Assembly: GCA_938008185.1 (NCBI GenBank)
Contig: CALLLR010000078.1
Span: 1-32,705 of the forward strand
Source of the DNA: an uncultured Saprospiraceae bacterium
Lineage (GTDB): Bacteria; Bacteroidota; Bacteroidia; Chitinophagales; Saprospiraceae
Direction of reading: 5' to 3'
Length of the DNA stretch: 32,705 bases
A program made the position numbers and the translations under genes. Below the pieces are notes generated by a model. It was not told the DNA's origin, did not search any database, and saw nothing but the letters and a program-made list of their open reading frames with translations. Shown here in pieces: positions 23,942-32,510 of this stretch (positions are counted from its first letter, which is position 1; each line of letters starts with the position of its first letter).

Positions 23942-26881
23942 TTATTTTTCTTTAAGTTTAGCCAATTCCGCTTTTGCCTTTGTGATCGCTTCCTGAATTT
24001 GCCTCAGTTCGGACTGTGCTTGCTTTAAGGTTTCTTTCTCCTCTCTAATTAAGGTAGCCGTTTCTTCCTTTACCTGATTAATCTGATCTTTGGCTTCCTG
24101 TTTGGCAGCGTACACCGCATCGGAAGACTCTTTTTGAGAAGCTGATATTTCAGCCAGAGAAGTTTTTCTGGCTGCTTCTGCATCATCGAAGTAAACTTGC
24201 TTTTTCTTCGCTGTTTCTTCTCGGACGGCGGTAATTTCTGCCTTTGCCGCCTCGGCTGCCTCAGCCGATTCTTTGGCGTAAGCCGCTTTTTGGTTTTCCA
24301 TTTCCTTTTTCGCGATGGCGATAGCCTCCGTAGATTGTTGCTTGACGGCGGCCACTTCATTGGCCTCTTCCTCTTTAATTTTAGCAACCGTAGAGGCACG
24401 TTCTTCCTTCGTTTTCAAGATGGCCAAGGCCGTTTCCTCTTTAGCCGCAGCTTCGGCTAGTTTAGCGGCCTGAATTTCGTTGGCTGTTTGTTCCTGAATG
24501 GCGGCAATCTCCGCGGCCGCGTTATTTTTGGCCGCCACTACTTCATTGGCCACCGCCTCTTTTTGCGCCGCAGCATCTTCTTTTATTTTCAGAATTGCGG
24601 CTGTTTCTTCTGCCTGCGTAATCGCAATATTTTCGGCAGCCTTCCTTTTGGCTTCTGCCTCCTCATTCGCAGCTGATTGCTGAGCAATCACCGCTTCTTC
24701 TTTGGCCTTGGCAATCTGGTTGGCCGACATTTCCCGCGCTTTAGCCACTTCACTCGCTGCGTTGTTACGGGCTGCCTGTACCTCTTCAGCCGTCATCTGC
24801 TGATTTTTCTTTTCTTCTTCTTTTACCTTCGCAATTTTTGCCGCTACTTCTGTCTGAATCTCTTTAATTTTAGACTGGGCCGTTTGCTGACTTTTAGCAA
24901 CATCGGTGGCATAAACGTTCTTGGCTTCACTCGCTTTTTTGTTGGCATTTTTAACTTCCACAGCGGCGGCGTCCTGAGCAGTTTTGATGGCTTCGGCCGC
25001 CCGTTGTTTGGCCAGTGCTACCTCTTCGGCCGAACTGGCTTTTACCGCTGCCTCTTTTGCTTTAGCTTCTTCAATTGCCTTTTTTAGTTCCTCCTGAATC
25101 CTGACCATTTCCGTTTGCGCTCTTTCTTTGGCGACGGCCACATCCGTAGCAATTTTAGATTTTTCCGTCTCCGCTTTTTCCCGGGCGGCCGCTACTTTAC
25201 CAGCCGCTTCCTGATTGATTTCTGCAATCGTTTGTCCAGCACGATTACGAGCAGCGGCGACCTCTTCGGCGGCCGCTTGTTTTTCCTGTTCCGCTTTTGC
25301 TTTCGCGTCCGCAATTTCCTGAGCAGTCATCGCCTGTGTATCTGCGACCTCTTTGTTAGAATTCTGTTTAGCATCCGCCACTTGTTGGCGTGTATTACTA
25401 ATCTCTTCGGAAGCCTTTCTTTTAGATTCTGCCACTTCGATGGCAGACGCCTCTTTTTCTCTCGCAATATTTTCTTTAATGTCTGCCATTTCAGAAGCTG
25501 CATTTTCCTGCAACAGCGCTTTTTGTTCTGCTCCTTTACGACGAGATTCGGCGACCTCAAAAGCTACCTTTTCCTTTTCCAGTACCGCATTTTCCTTTAT
25601 TTGGGCAATCTCTTCGGCCGTCTCTTCTTTGACTTGCAGAATTTGCTGGGCCGCTGTTTTCTTAGTGGTGACCACATCCTCCGTTGTCTTATTTCTTTCT
25701 TCTTTTGCCTTCGCACGAGCCTCGGCAATGGCCGTAGCGGTTTCTTCTCTAATACGATTTAATTCCTCCTGAGAATTTTCCCGAGCCGAGGCAATCTCAT
25801 CGCTGTACTCTATCCTGGCCATTTCCAGTCTTTCCTTCACCGCTTTTATTTCAAGTGCTGCTTTCTCTCGGGCAGCCGCTACTTCCTGAGCGCTTTCCAA
25901 CTGGGCTTTGGCCACCTCAGCGTCCGCTTTTTTACGACTTTCCATTACGTCGCTATTAATCTTTTCGATTTCCTGATTGGCTTTAGAGCGGGCATCCTGA
26001 ACAGAGGCTGCGACGGCTTGCTGGGATTTACCCATTTCTGCACTGGACTTTTCCCGGGCGGCCAGTACTTCTTTTGCAAATTCGGATTTTTTCTGAGCAG
26101 CTTGCTCTCTGGCAAGTACCACTTCATCCTGCAGCTGTGCTTTTATTTTATCCGCCTTTTCACGTTCCGACTGAATTTCGGCGCGCAACTTATCTTTGAT
26201 GGTAGCCAATTCCTGTTTTAGATCAGCGAGCTCCTGATCATTTAGCAAACTAACATCCGTAATTCTACGACCACCTCCCGAAGAAGTAGAGCTGATAGGT
26301 GCTCCGCTACTTCCACCGCTGGGTTTTGCAGAAAAATTATTATTTGTCAGCTTGACATCGTTTACTTTTCCCCGGTCCAAAGAGGAACTAAAACATTTTG
26401 CCAGATTTTTAAAATCAGCCTGCCGATTAGATGTGACCGTTAGTTTCAGCATCTTATTGGTCACATTATTACGTAGATACAACGTATTGATCTGGGCATT
26501 AGCAAACCAGTCTATGGCCGCCAAATCCAGCTGAAGGGTATTGATAAAAATCGGAGTGTTTCCCGATTTTTTCACTTCGCCCATCTCATTAAAACGATAA
26601 CTTTGACGCTTTTTGGTGTTATCCATAAAGATGATTTCATCATCCTGGTTAAACTCTACCCCACCATTAGAAAATACCTTACCGACGATGCCGCTGGGAG
26701 TTGTATTAAATTCGATACTATAACTGTAAGTACCCCGAATGACGATGGTTTGATCTTTGGACTTTAAAATTTGTGAATTACCCAGTGTTTTATTCTCGAC
26801 GATCAGCCCGGCACAGTTTTGGGCCTGAGCGGAATAACTGGAAAGGAAAAGGAAAGAAAACAAGAGAATTGATAAACGCAT
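23942..26881 (-). CDS. Secreted protein with giant alanine-rich coiled coil
   Basis: 979 residues from the ATG at 26881, which gives a clean signal peptide (MRLSILLFSFLFLSSYSAQAQ); a GTG at 26899 in frame would add six polar residues. An N-terminal beta-rich domain of unknown family follows (about 22-170, with two cysteines), then a Ser/Gly linker (about 185-205). About 770 residues to the C-terminus are uninterrupted Ala/Glu/Lys/Gln-rich helix without proline. The pattern often fits 11-residue steps (for example ADAKAKAEQEK, QAAAEEVAAAR, NRAGQTIAEIN, QEAAGKVAAAR), i.e. a hendecad coil. A continuous helix of this size would be around 115 nm long. There is no T9SS domain, so it is probably periplasmic or outer-membrane-associated. 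Function unknown; a structural strut or spacer is inferred. Confidence 0.85.
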   Translation of the reverse strand: MRLSILLFSFLFLSSYSAQAQNCAGLIVENKTLGNSQILKSKDQTIVIRGTYSYSIEFNTTPSGIVGKVFSNGGVEFNQDDEIIFMDNTKKRQSYRFNEMGEVKKSGNTPIFINTLQLDLAAIDWFANAQINTLYLRNNVTNKMLKLTVTSNRQADFKNLAKCFSSSLDRGKVNDVKLTNNNFSAKPSGGSSGAPISSTSSGGGRRITDVSLLNDQELADLKQELATIKDKLRAEIQSEREKADKIKAQLQDEVVLAREQAAQKKSEFAKEVLAAREKSSAEMGKSQQAVAASVQDARSKANQEIEKINSDVMESRKKADAEVAKAQLESAQEVAAAREKAALEIKAVKERLEMARIEYSDEIASARENSQEELNRIREETATAIAEARAKAKEERNKTTEDVVTTKKTAAQQILQVKEETAEEIAQIKENAVLEKEKVAFEVAESRRKGAEQKALLQENAASEMADIKENIAREKEASAIEVAESKRKASEEISNTRQQVADAKQNSNKEVADTQAMTAQEIADAKAKAEQEKQAAAEEVAAARNRAGQTIAEINQEAAGKVAAAREKAETEKSKIATDVAVAKERAQTEMVRIQEELKKAIEEAKAKEAAVKASSAEEVALAKQRAAEAIKTAQDAAAVEVKNANKKASEAKNVYATDVAKSQQTAQSKIKEIQTEVAAKIAKVKEEEKKNQQMTAEEVQAARNNAASEVAKAREMSANQIAKAKEEAVIAQQSAANEEAEAKRKAAENIAITQAEETAAILKIKEDAAAQKEAVANEVVAAKNNAAAEIAAIQEQTANEIQAAKLAEAAAKEETALAILKTKEERASTVAKIKEEEANEVAAVKQQSTEAIAIAKKEMENQKAAYAKESAEAAEAAKAEITAVREETAKKKQVYFDDAEAARKTSLAEISASQKESSDAVYAAKQEAKDQINQVKEETATLIREEKETLKQAQSELRQIQEAITKAKAELAKLKEK

Positions 26882-26912
26882 AACTCGATTATTTTGCACA
26901 ATATAGTAAGAA

Positions 26913-26966
26913 GTTATTTAAAATAACGTAATCTCAGGGCTGCTTATTGGTGAAGATCACCAATAA
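26913..26966. promoter_or_regulatory. Two palindromes upstream of the coiled-coil gene
   Basis: One palindrome has 10-base arms TTATTGGTGA (26944-26953) and TCACCAATAA (26957-26966) around AGA. The other has arms GTTATTT (26913-26919) and AAATAAC (26921-26927) around one A. Both lie 32-85 bases upstream of the coiled-coil gene start. They look like operator sites for dimeric regulators. The rest of the 26967-27184 gap shows no gene or RNA that I can support. Confidence 0.45.
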
Positions 26967-27184
26967 CATAGTAACAACTATAACGGGACTGTACGGCCAA
27001 GTGGGTCATTTGGCATAGTATCTAAAGGAAAGCTTCCGCGCTGAAACACTTTGGGACATTCCCACTATAACACGTCTAACTGCCAAAGAAGAGGGTTATC
27101 TCTTTGATTTCTATTTGAATATCTGCAAAAAACTGGGGATATATCCTTTATTTTTATTGAATATTCATTACCGAAACGAAAAAA

Positions 27185-28114
27185 TTACCTTTTTGCTGCT
27201 AACAGGTAAAGAATTGCCATTCTGATTGCTACTCCATTCTCTACCTGTTGGAGAATAATAGAATCTGAAGAATCGGCTACCTCACTGGATATTTCTACCC
27301 CTCGATTTATTGGACCCGGGTGCATGATGACGATTTTTTTCCCCGTTTTATTAATAATATCCTGATTGATACCAAAATACTGGGCATATTCCCGTATAGA
27401 AGGAAAAAACTTGATGTCCTGTCGTTCCAGCTGAATCCGTAATAAATTGGCTACATCGCACCAAGCCATCGTTTCAGCTACGCTATAACTGACGGAAACG
27501 CCTAATTTTTCAATGTGCTTCGGAATTAAAGTGGGTGGACCACAGACTCGAACTTTAGCACCTAGTTTATGTAAACAAAATATATTGCTCAGAGCGACCC
27601 TTGAGTGTAAAATATCTCCGAAAATGGCTATTTTTTTTCCTGCCAGATCTCCGACCTGCTCGCGCATCGAATAGGCATCCAGCAGGGCCTGGGTAGGATG
27701 TTCGTGGGTACCATCTCCGGCATTGATGATATTGGCATCAATGTGCTGGGATAAAAAATAAGCCGCGCCGGGCGCTGGGTGACGCATGACGACCATATCC
27801 ACTTTCATGGACAAAATATTATTGACTGTATCCAGGAGGGTTTCTCCTTTTTTGACGGAAGAAGAAGAGGCGGAAAAATTAACGACATCGGCTGAGAGAC
27901 GTTTTTCCGCTAATTCGAAAGACAGTCTGGTTCGGGTAGAATTTTCAAAAAAAAGATTAGCGACCGTTACATCCCGCAAAGAAGGTACTTTTTTGATTGG
28001 ACGATTAATGACTTCTTTAAAATTCTCGGCAGTTTCAAAGATCAGCCGGATGTCCGATTCGGTAAGGTATTTTATCCCCAAAACATGTTTGGTACTTAGC
28101 TGTGACCCCCTCAT
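27185..28114 (-). CDS. pyrB: Aspartate carbamoyltransferase catalytic chain
   Basis: 309 residues, the usual length for the catalytic chain (about 305-310). It condenses carbamoyl phosphate with L-aspartate to N-carbamoyl-L-aspartate, the committed step of pyrimidine synthesis, in the cytoplasm. The carbamoyl-phosphate loop FENSTRTRLSFE (about 56-67) holds the STRTR motif. The 80s loop SSSVKKGETL supplies the lysine from the neighbouring subunit. HEHPTQALLD and HPGPINRGVEI complete the active site. Its start overlaps the pyrR stop by four bases (ATGA), so translation is probably coupled. No regulatory chain gene (pyrI) lies downstream; the next gene on that side is the coiled-coil protein about 300 bases away. 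This matches PyrI-independent enzymes. Confidence 0.96.
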   Translation of the reverse strand: MRGSQLSTKHVLGIKYLTESDIRLIFETAENFKEVINRPIKKVPSLRDVTVANLFFENSTRTRLSFELAEKRLSADVVNFSASSSSVKKGETLLDTVNNILSMKVDMVVMRHPAPGAAYFLSQHIDANIINAGDGTHEHPTQALLDAYSMREQVGDLAGKKIAIFGDILHSRVALSNIFCLHKLGAKVRVCGPPTLIPKHIEKLGVSVSYSVAETMAWCDVANLLRIQLERQDIKFFPSIREYAQYFGINQDIINKTGKKIVIMHPGPINRGVEISSEVADSSDSIILQQVENGVAIRMAILYLLAAKR

Positions 28115-28665
28115 TTTTCTCTTTTTGAACCAAATAATAAAACTTTATCTACGCCTTTTTCTTCGGCCCACTCCACTTGCACATACGCTTCGTCAATTGA
28201 ATCCACGGTGATGCCAACGTAATCCGCCCGGATGGGCAAATGCCGGTTGAACCGACGATCCACCAAAGTAAGCATTTCTACCTGCGAAGGACGACCATGA
28301 TCCTGCAAGGCCGACATGGCAGCTTGTATGGTCCGTCCGGTATAAAGCACATCATCCACCAGAATTACTTTTTTATTTTCCAAATCAAAATTAATGGACG
28401 TTTTACTAGCCTGTAGCGGCTTTTCACGAATCCGAAAATCGTCTCTGTAGAAGGTAATATCCAAATTACCAGACTGGATGTTTTTGATATTTAAAATTTT
28501 CTGAAGGCCCGTAAGGATACGATTGGTCATGACAACGCCGCTGGTTTGAATACCCACCAAACAGGTGTCTTCGAAATTGTCGTACCGCTCAATCAGCTGG
28601 TGACAAAGTCGCTCTATGGTAAGGGAAAACCGCTCTTTATCGAGTATGGTACGGCCTTTTTTCAT
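28111..28665 (-). CDS. pyrR: PyrR: pyr operon regulator / uracil phosphoribosyltransferase
   Basis: 184 residues from the ATG at 28665. An upstream in-frame start would add 18 residues (to 28719) but overlaps the promoter box, and PyrR proteins begin with the short segment seen here. The PRPP-binding motif VILVDDVLYTGRT is at 100-112. Other family blocks are LVGIQTSGVVMTNRIL, the TFYRDDFR loop and LVDRRFNRHLPIRADYVG. PyrR in Bacillus binds pyr mRNA to cause attenuation and also makes UMP from uracil and PRPP. Here it heads a pyrR-pyrB pair with a 4-base overlap. The predicted transcript leader is only a few bases, too short for the usual PyrR-binding loop, so an enzymatic salvage role or a different regulatory target is likely. 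Confidence 0.93.
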   Translation of the reverse strand: MKKGRTILDKERFSLTIERLCHQLIERYDNFEDTCLVGIQTSGVVMTNRILTGLQKILNIKNIQSGNLDITFYRDDFRIREKPLQASKTSINFDLENKKVILVDDVLYTGRTIQAAMSALQDHGRPSQVEMLTLVDRRFNRHLPIRADYVGITVDSIDEAYVQVEWAEEKGVDKVLLFGSKREK

Positions 28666-28672
28666 ATAGTGG

Positions 28673-28680
28673 CAAATATA
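28673..28680 (-). promoter_or_regulatory. Likely -7 box of pyrR-pyrB, ultra-short leader
   Basis: TATATTTG on the minus strand, a perfect TAnnTTTG match, ends seven bases before the pyrR ATG at 28665. Transcription starting just downstream gives a leaderless or near-leaderless message and supports the shorter pyrR start. No clear -33 TTG is present. Confidence 0.45.
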
Positions 28681-28861
28681 GGAAAATGTTTTGGGAATTA
28701 TTGAAGTGTTGGGTGGCAATTGGTATGGCTAATGCTCGAAGGTGTTCCATTTCCTTTTTAACGCTCGGTGGCAGATGACGCAAATTTTGGTGAACATGAG
28801 CAATTTTTTTTTAAAGAATCCGGATTTCGTCTTTAAAGGCTTAGTAAGTTTTTTGGGTTTC

Positions 28862-31800
28862 CTACTCCATTTTTACCACGCGCACCGTTTTCATTCCTGT
28901 TTCTGTATTAATTTTTAAAAAATAAATTCCGGGTGGTATTGATATTAACGAAAATTCTATGGCATTAGGCCCCTTCGGCAGTATCTGCGGTGTCAGCACC
29001 GATTGTACTGGCTGACCTAACTCATTAAATAAATTCATGGATAATTTTTCTGATTTCTTCAGTTCAAAAACAATCCGGGTAGAATGATTCGCAGGGTTTG
29101 GCTGCAACCGAACAGCGAATGGCAGCGTAGATAAGTCTTCGGTACCGATCAGAACATCTCTTATTTCGGTAATTACCGTATTGGTAATAATTGGATCATT
29201 AAAATCAAAATGGATGGCCGCCAGATTCTCAATTTGATCGGCGTGTACCAATTGATTGTTCGTTTCTATTTTAAAATAAATAAAGCCGTGACTAGCCGCT
29301 TCGTTGGTGGTACTGTCCGGTAATAGAATATTTTCAAAAGTCCAGCGGAGAATTCCATTTCCATCAATCTGTAGTTGGTAAGGATGACTGGCTTCGAGCA
29401 TTCGTAAACTATACAAATTTAAATTCTCCGAAAGGGTATCAATGATGGTAACATTAAAGGCCGTATCCGTTCCCGTATTTTGGAAGCGAATCCGGTAAAC
29501 GAGTTCCGTAGTTTCTCCGGGACGAGGGGTACTGGCCGGGAAGACGGTCTTATCATTCGGGTCGAAGGAGGATAGTACGGGAATCCCCAGCGCTACCAGA
29601 TTATCTGCCTGGTAAGCATCGTCTGCTACTGGAATTTCTATCTGATAATGGAGGGTGTCGTCTAACGATAAATCCTGATCAAGACGAAACTCCACCCAAT
29701 AATCCTGATCATCTCCAGCGATTAAGGAGACCGGAATCTGCCAGGTACTGTCGTTTAGTAGAAGACCAGAACTGGCCTCCGGAATATTTTGTTGAGCTGA
29801 ATTAAACCCAACATTAAGTAATCGGTTATTGATATCTTCTGTGCCGAAATTTGTTACTTTTATTTTTAATAACGGCAATCCATCCGGGCGGAAAGTTCCC
29901 ATTGGCCATACGGTAATTCCGAGATCCGTAATACCGGGTTGGGGATAAAAAGCGATGGATAAAGAATCGGCTAATTCATTAGAAAGTATTTTGGTTCCGG
30001 AATAAGAATTTTCACAGTTATGGTTGTGATGTCGGAGACTATCGGTGTAGTAATTCAGGGTATCCGTGCTGGTGTGGAAGACACCGTACCAGCCTCCGTT
30101 GTCGGTGGTGGTAGTACGCTCGCCGAGGGAGATGACTTTGTTGGGAATTGGTTGGTCGTCTTCGTCCAGGATACAGTTGTTATTATAGTCTTTGTAGAGA
30201 AATCCGGAAATTTGGTTGTCCACTAAAATCGTATCGGAAAGCTGTGACTGGATATCTGATAAAAGCGCACGGTATAGTATTCCATTGTTTTCAGAGCTAT
30301 AAAAATATCCATCATTAGTTATCGCTCCAAAGGGTGGATCATCAGTAGTATTTGGTCCTAAAACTTTTCCCCACGTTCCCCCGAGGTTCGTTGTTGCGTA
30401 AAAGACATTGGGTCCCGACATAAAAACAATTTCCTCGGTAGTAGCGGGTGATCGTTCAAGCCACGTGTAATCCCAGGTATTTACATCAAAAACAGAATTC
30501 AACCGCACGTGCTCAATCCAGGTTTTTCCAGCATCATTACTAATGGTAATATTTTTAGAAGGATAGAAAAGGTTATTTTCACTCCACAATTGTCCCGTAT
30601 GAAATAGTTGGGGATTCTGAGCTAATCCGTAGATAGATTCTGCCGGAGACCAGGTCATTCCCTGATCTGCTGAAATGTATCTCTTATCGTAGGTTATTCC
30701 GTATAATTTATCTTCAATGGTGAAAAATTTTCTAGTACCAGAAGGGCGAACTCGTTCAGAAAAATTAATCCCATCATCAGAATATAAAAGATGGTCATCA
30801 TTGTACAAATAAATTTCATCCGTCGTTTTGGATACACTTAATTCCGTAGCAAAAATTTCATTAGAAATGGATACCCAATTAGCTCCATTATCGGAAGATA
30901 CATAAACCATATTTTCATGACGGGTGTATAAAAGTTCTCCAAAATCAGCGAAGACCTTTGAGGAAAAGAAATTATTAACAACGAATGGTGAAATTTCCCT
31001 TTCCCATGTAAGACCTTCGTCCGCAGACTTGAATAAAACCCCGTACGCCCGCACCCACAAAACCTGACCAAAAGCACTTAAATAGTTTATTGCTCCGGCA
31101 ATCCCCCTATCGCGAATCTCGGGTTCTGAAATTTCAGGGGACTGCAAGTAGACATTAGCACCAGCAGAATATAACGTATAATCTCCCGAGTGAAAAGTTT
31201 GTACAGACGAAGCATTAAAATCAAAAATAAATTCCGGATTCTCCAAATCTTCGTAGCGGGTAATCCAGAGTCCGGCGTCCAAACTCCAGTATATACCTCG
31301 CTCCGTAAATTGAATCTGCCGATAGCTTACTGGATTACCATCAGGACTTGGTATCAACTCCCAATTTGCTCCAAGGTTAGAAGAAACCACCAAAAAACTA
31401 TCCTGATGATATAAATAAACTTTACCAGCCTGATACCAAAACCGCTCATCAAAGGTATTACCAATATTAAAATTATCTGGTGATATTATATCAACTGTAA
31501 AGGTAGTGTCCGTTCCATGAGTTAATGCGAGTTTAAGCTCTTGGTTCGTCCAATTATCTGCGTGAATCAAATCGGCAATGGTATCTTTACTAATAGAAAA
31601 ATAATGTTTATCCCCTGTGGCCTCATCATCATTAAGTAGTCCGGAGGAAGCATGTGGGTATGCCCGAGGCATCTCTGTACTATCAAGAGAACCAAATACC
31701 AGATAGTTTTCGCCTAAAAGTTCGTCGGTTTGATAGCCAATCCCGATAATTTCAGCAGTCGACTTTTGGTAGAAACCCAGCGCTCCACCATATCCTGAAC

Positions 31801-32185
31801 CATCGGGTTCGCTGGTAAGACTAAAATCTAAGCCAGTTGGATTAAAAGTAACCCCGTTATCATTCGAAAACAAAGTACCAATACCTGAATTTGATCTTAC
31901 GACGACGGTAATTCTATTATCCGTTGCAAAAACGTCCAGATATTCCAGGTTGCTATCGCCTGACAGTTCTGGATGTTCCTGCCAGTTTAGACCTTCATCG
32001 TCCGAAAAATACAATCGATCATTTGTAATCCACATCCGCCCGTCTTTTTCAGCAAAACCGCTAGCGGATGCCCCCGGGGTTGAAACAGGCTCCCAATCAA
32101 TATCCAAAATCGGAGCTTCCGACTGCCCAAAGCCAGTAGTACAGACAAATATCGTAAAGATCAAAAAGTATAAATATTCTTTCAT
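28862..32185 (-). CDS. T9SS-secreted BNR/sortilin-like beta-propeller protein
   Basis: 1107 residues. A signal peptide (1-21, ending TTGFGQ) leads into a long region (about 30-640) of BNR/Asp-box-type blades: FSDDEGLNWQEHP, FSNDNGVTFNPTG, KSADEGLTWEREI, VSSDNGANWVSIS, ISADQGMTWSPAE and ISNDAGKTWIEHV, as in sialidase and sortilin (VPS10) propellers. Next come a carboxypeptidase-regulatory or Cna-B-like domain starting ISGFLYKDYNNNCILDEDDQ (about 652) with a calcium-loop-like acidic run, a CARDB-like domain, and a domain opening SSFDPNDKTVFPAS (about 868) of a kind common in Saprospiraceae cargo. The last 80 or so residues (VRLQPNPANHSTRIVFEL to PPGIYFLKINTETG) form a type A T9SS sorting domain. 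No sialidase catalytic residues were recognised, so binding rather than hydrolysis is likely. Confidence 0.88.
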   Translation of the reverse strand: MKEYLYFLIFTIFVCTTGFGQSEAPILDIDWEPVSTPGASASGFAEKDGRMWITNDRLYFSDDEGLNWQEHPELSGDSNLEYLDVFATDNRITVVVRSNSGIGTLFSNDNGVTFNPTGLDFSLTSEPDGSGYGGALGFYQKSTAEIIGIGYQTDELLGENYLVFGSLDSTEMPRAYPHASSGLLNDDEATGDKHYFSISKDTIADLIHADNWTNQELKLALTHGTDTTFTVDIISPDNFNIGNTFDERFWYQAGKVYLYHQDSFLVVSSNLGANWELIPSPDGNPVSYRQIQFTERGIYWSLDAGLWITRYEDLENPEFIFDFNASSVQTFHSGDYTLYSAGANVYLQSPEISEPEIRDRGIAGAINYLSAFGQVLWVRAYGVLFKSADEGLTWEREISPFVVNNFFSSKVFADFGELLYTRHENMVYVSSDNGANWVSISNEIFATELSVSKTTDEIYLYNDDHLLYSDDGINFSERVRPSGTRKFFTIEDKLYGITYDKRYISADQGMTWSPAESIYGLAQNPQLFHTGQLWSENNLFYPSKNITISNDAGKTWIEHVRLNSVFDVNTWDYTWLERSPATTEEIVFMSGPNVFYATTNLGGTWGKVLGPNTTDDPPFGAITNDGYFYSSENNGILYRALLSDIQSQLSDTILVDNQISGFLYKDYNNNCILDEDDQPIPNKVISLGERTTTTDNGGWYGVFHTSTDTLNYYTDSLRHHNHNCENSYSGTKILSNELADSLSIAFYPQPGITDLGITVWPMGTFRPDGLPLLKIKVTNFGTEDINNRLLNVGFNSAQQNIPEASSGLLLNDSTWQIPVSLIAGDDQDYWVEFRLDQDLSLDDTLHYQIEIPVADDAYQADNLVALGIPVLSSFDPNDKTVFPASTPRPGETTELVYRIRFQNTGTDTAFNVTIIDTLSENLNLYSLRMLEASHPYQLQIDGNGILRWTFENILLPDSTTNEAASHGFIYFKIETNNQLVHADQIENLAAIHFDFNDPIITNTVITEIRDVLIGTEDLSTLPFAVRLQPNPANHSTRIVFELKKSEKLSMNLFNELGQPVQSVLTPQILPKGPNAIEFSLISIPPGIYFLKINTETGMKTVRVVKME

Positions 32186-32222
32186 AAGCCCGTGTGATAC
32201 TAGATGAATAAAAAATATTTCC

Positions 32223-32253
32223 TTAAACTAAAAAAAATCTTCAAAATTAACAA
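32223..32253 (-). promoter_or_regulatory. Possible promoter of the beta-propeller gene
   Basis: On the minus strand, TTG (32251-32253), a 20-base spacer, then TAGTTTAA (32223-32230, seven of eight to TAnnTTTG), 37 bases before the start at 32185. The same box forms an inverted repeat with TAGTTTAA at 32257-32264 on the plus strand. The remaining gap to 32510 is AT-rich and shows nothing else I can support. Confidence 0.35.
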
Positions 32254-32510
32254 TGTTAGTTTAAAATAAAACACTTATGATAAAAATTAGCAGAATACCA
32301 TGACGCGTTCTACGTTAAAATAATCCCATTTACATCCAATAAATTTCCTCTCCTTCGTTTCCTGTAAAACTTCTCCTTTTTCATTATCTTGCGAAAAATT
32401 GGACGTTAATTCCTGGTTTTATAGCTTGTTACTTGCTTCATTTAATTTCGTCCAAAGGGACGTTCGAATGAAATCAAGGATTTTCATCCAAAAAACGTAA
32501 AACACTGACA

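Noticed and set aside
24070-26221. Many long open frames on both strands across the coiled-coil gene
   Set aside because: They arise from the Ala/Glu/Lys-biased codons of the true gene; their products are Phe/Arg- or Ser-rich low-complexity sequences without domains.
26967-27184. Possible gene remnant in the gap before pyrB
   Set aside because: Translations in both directions are interrupted by stops and resemble no family I know.
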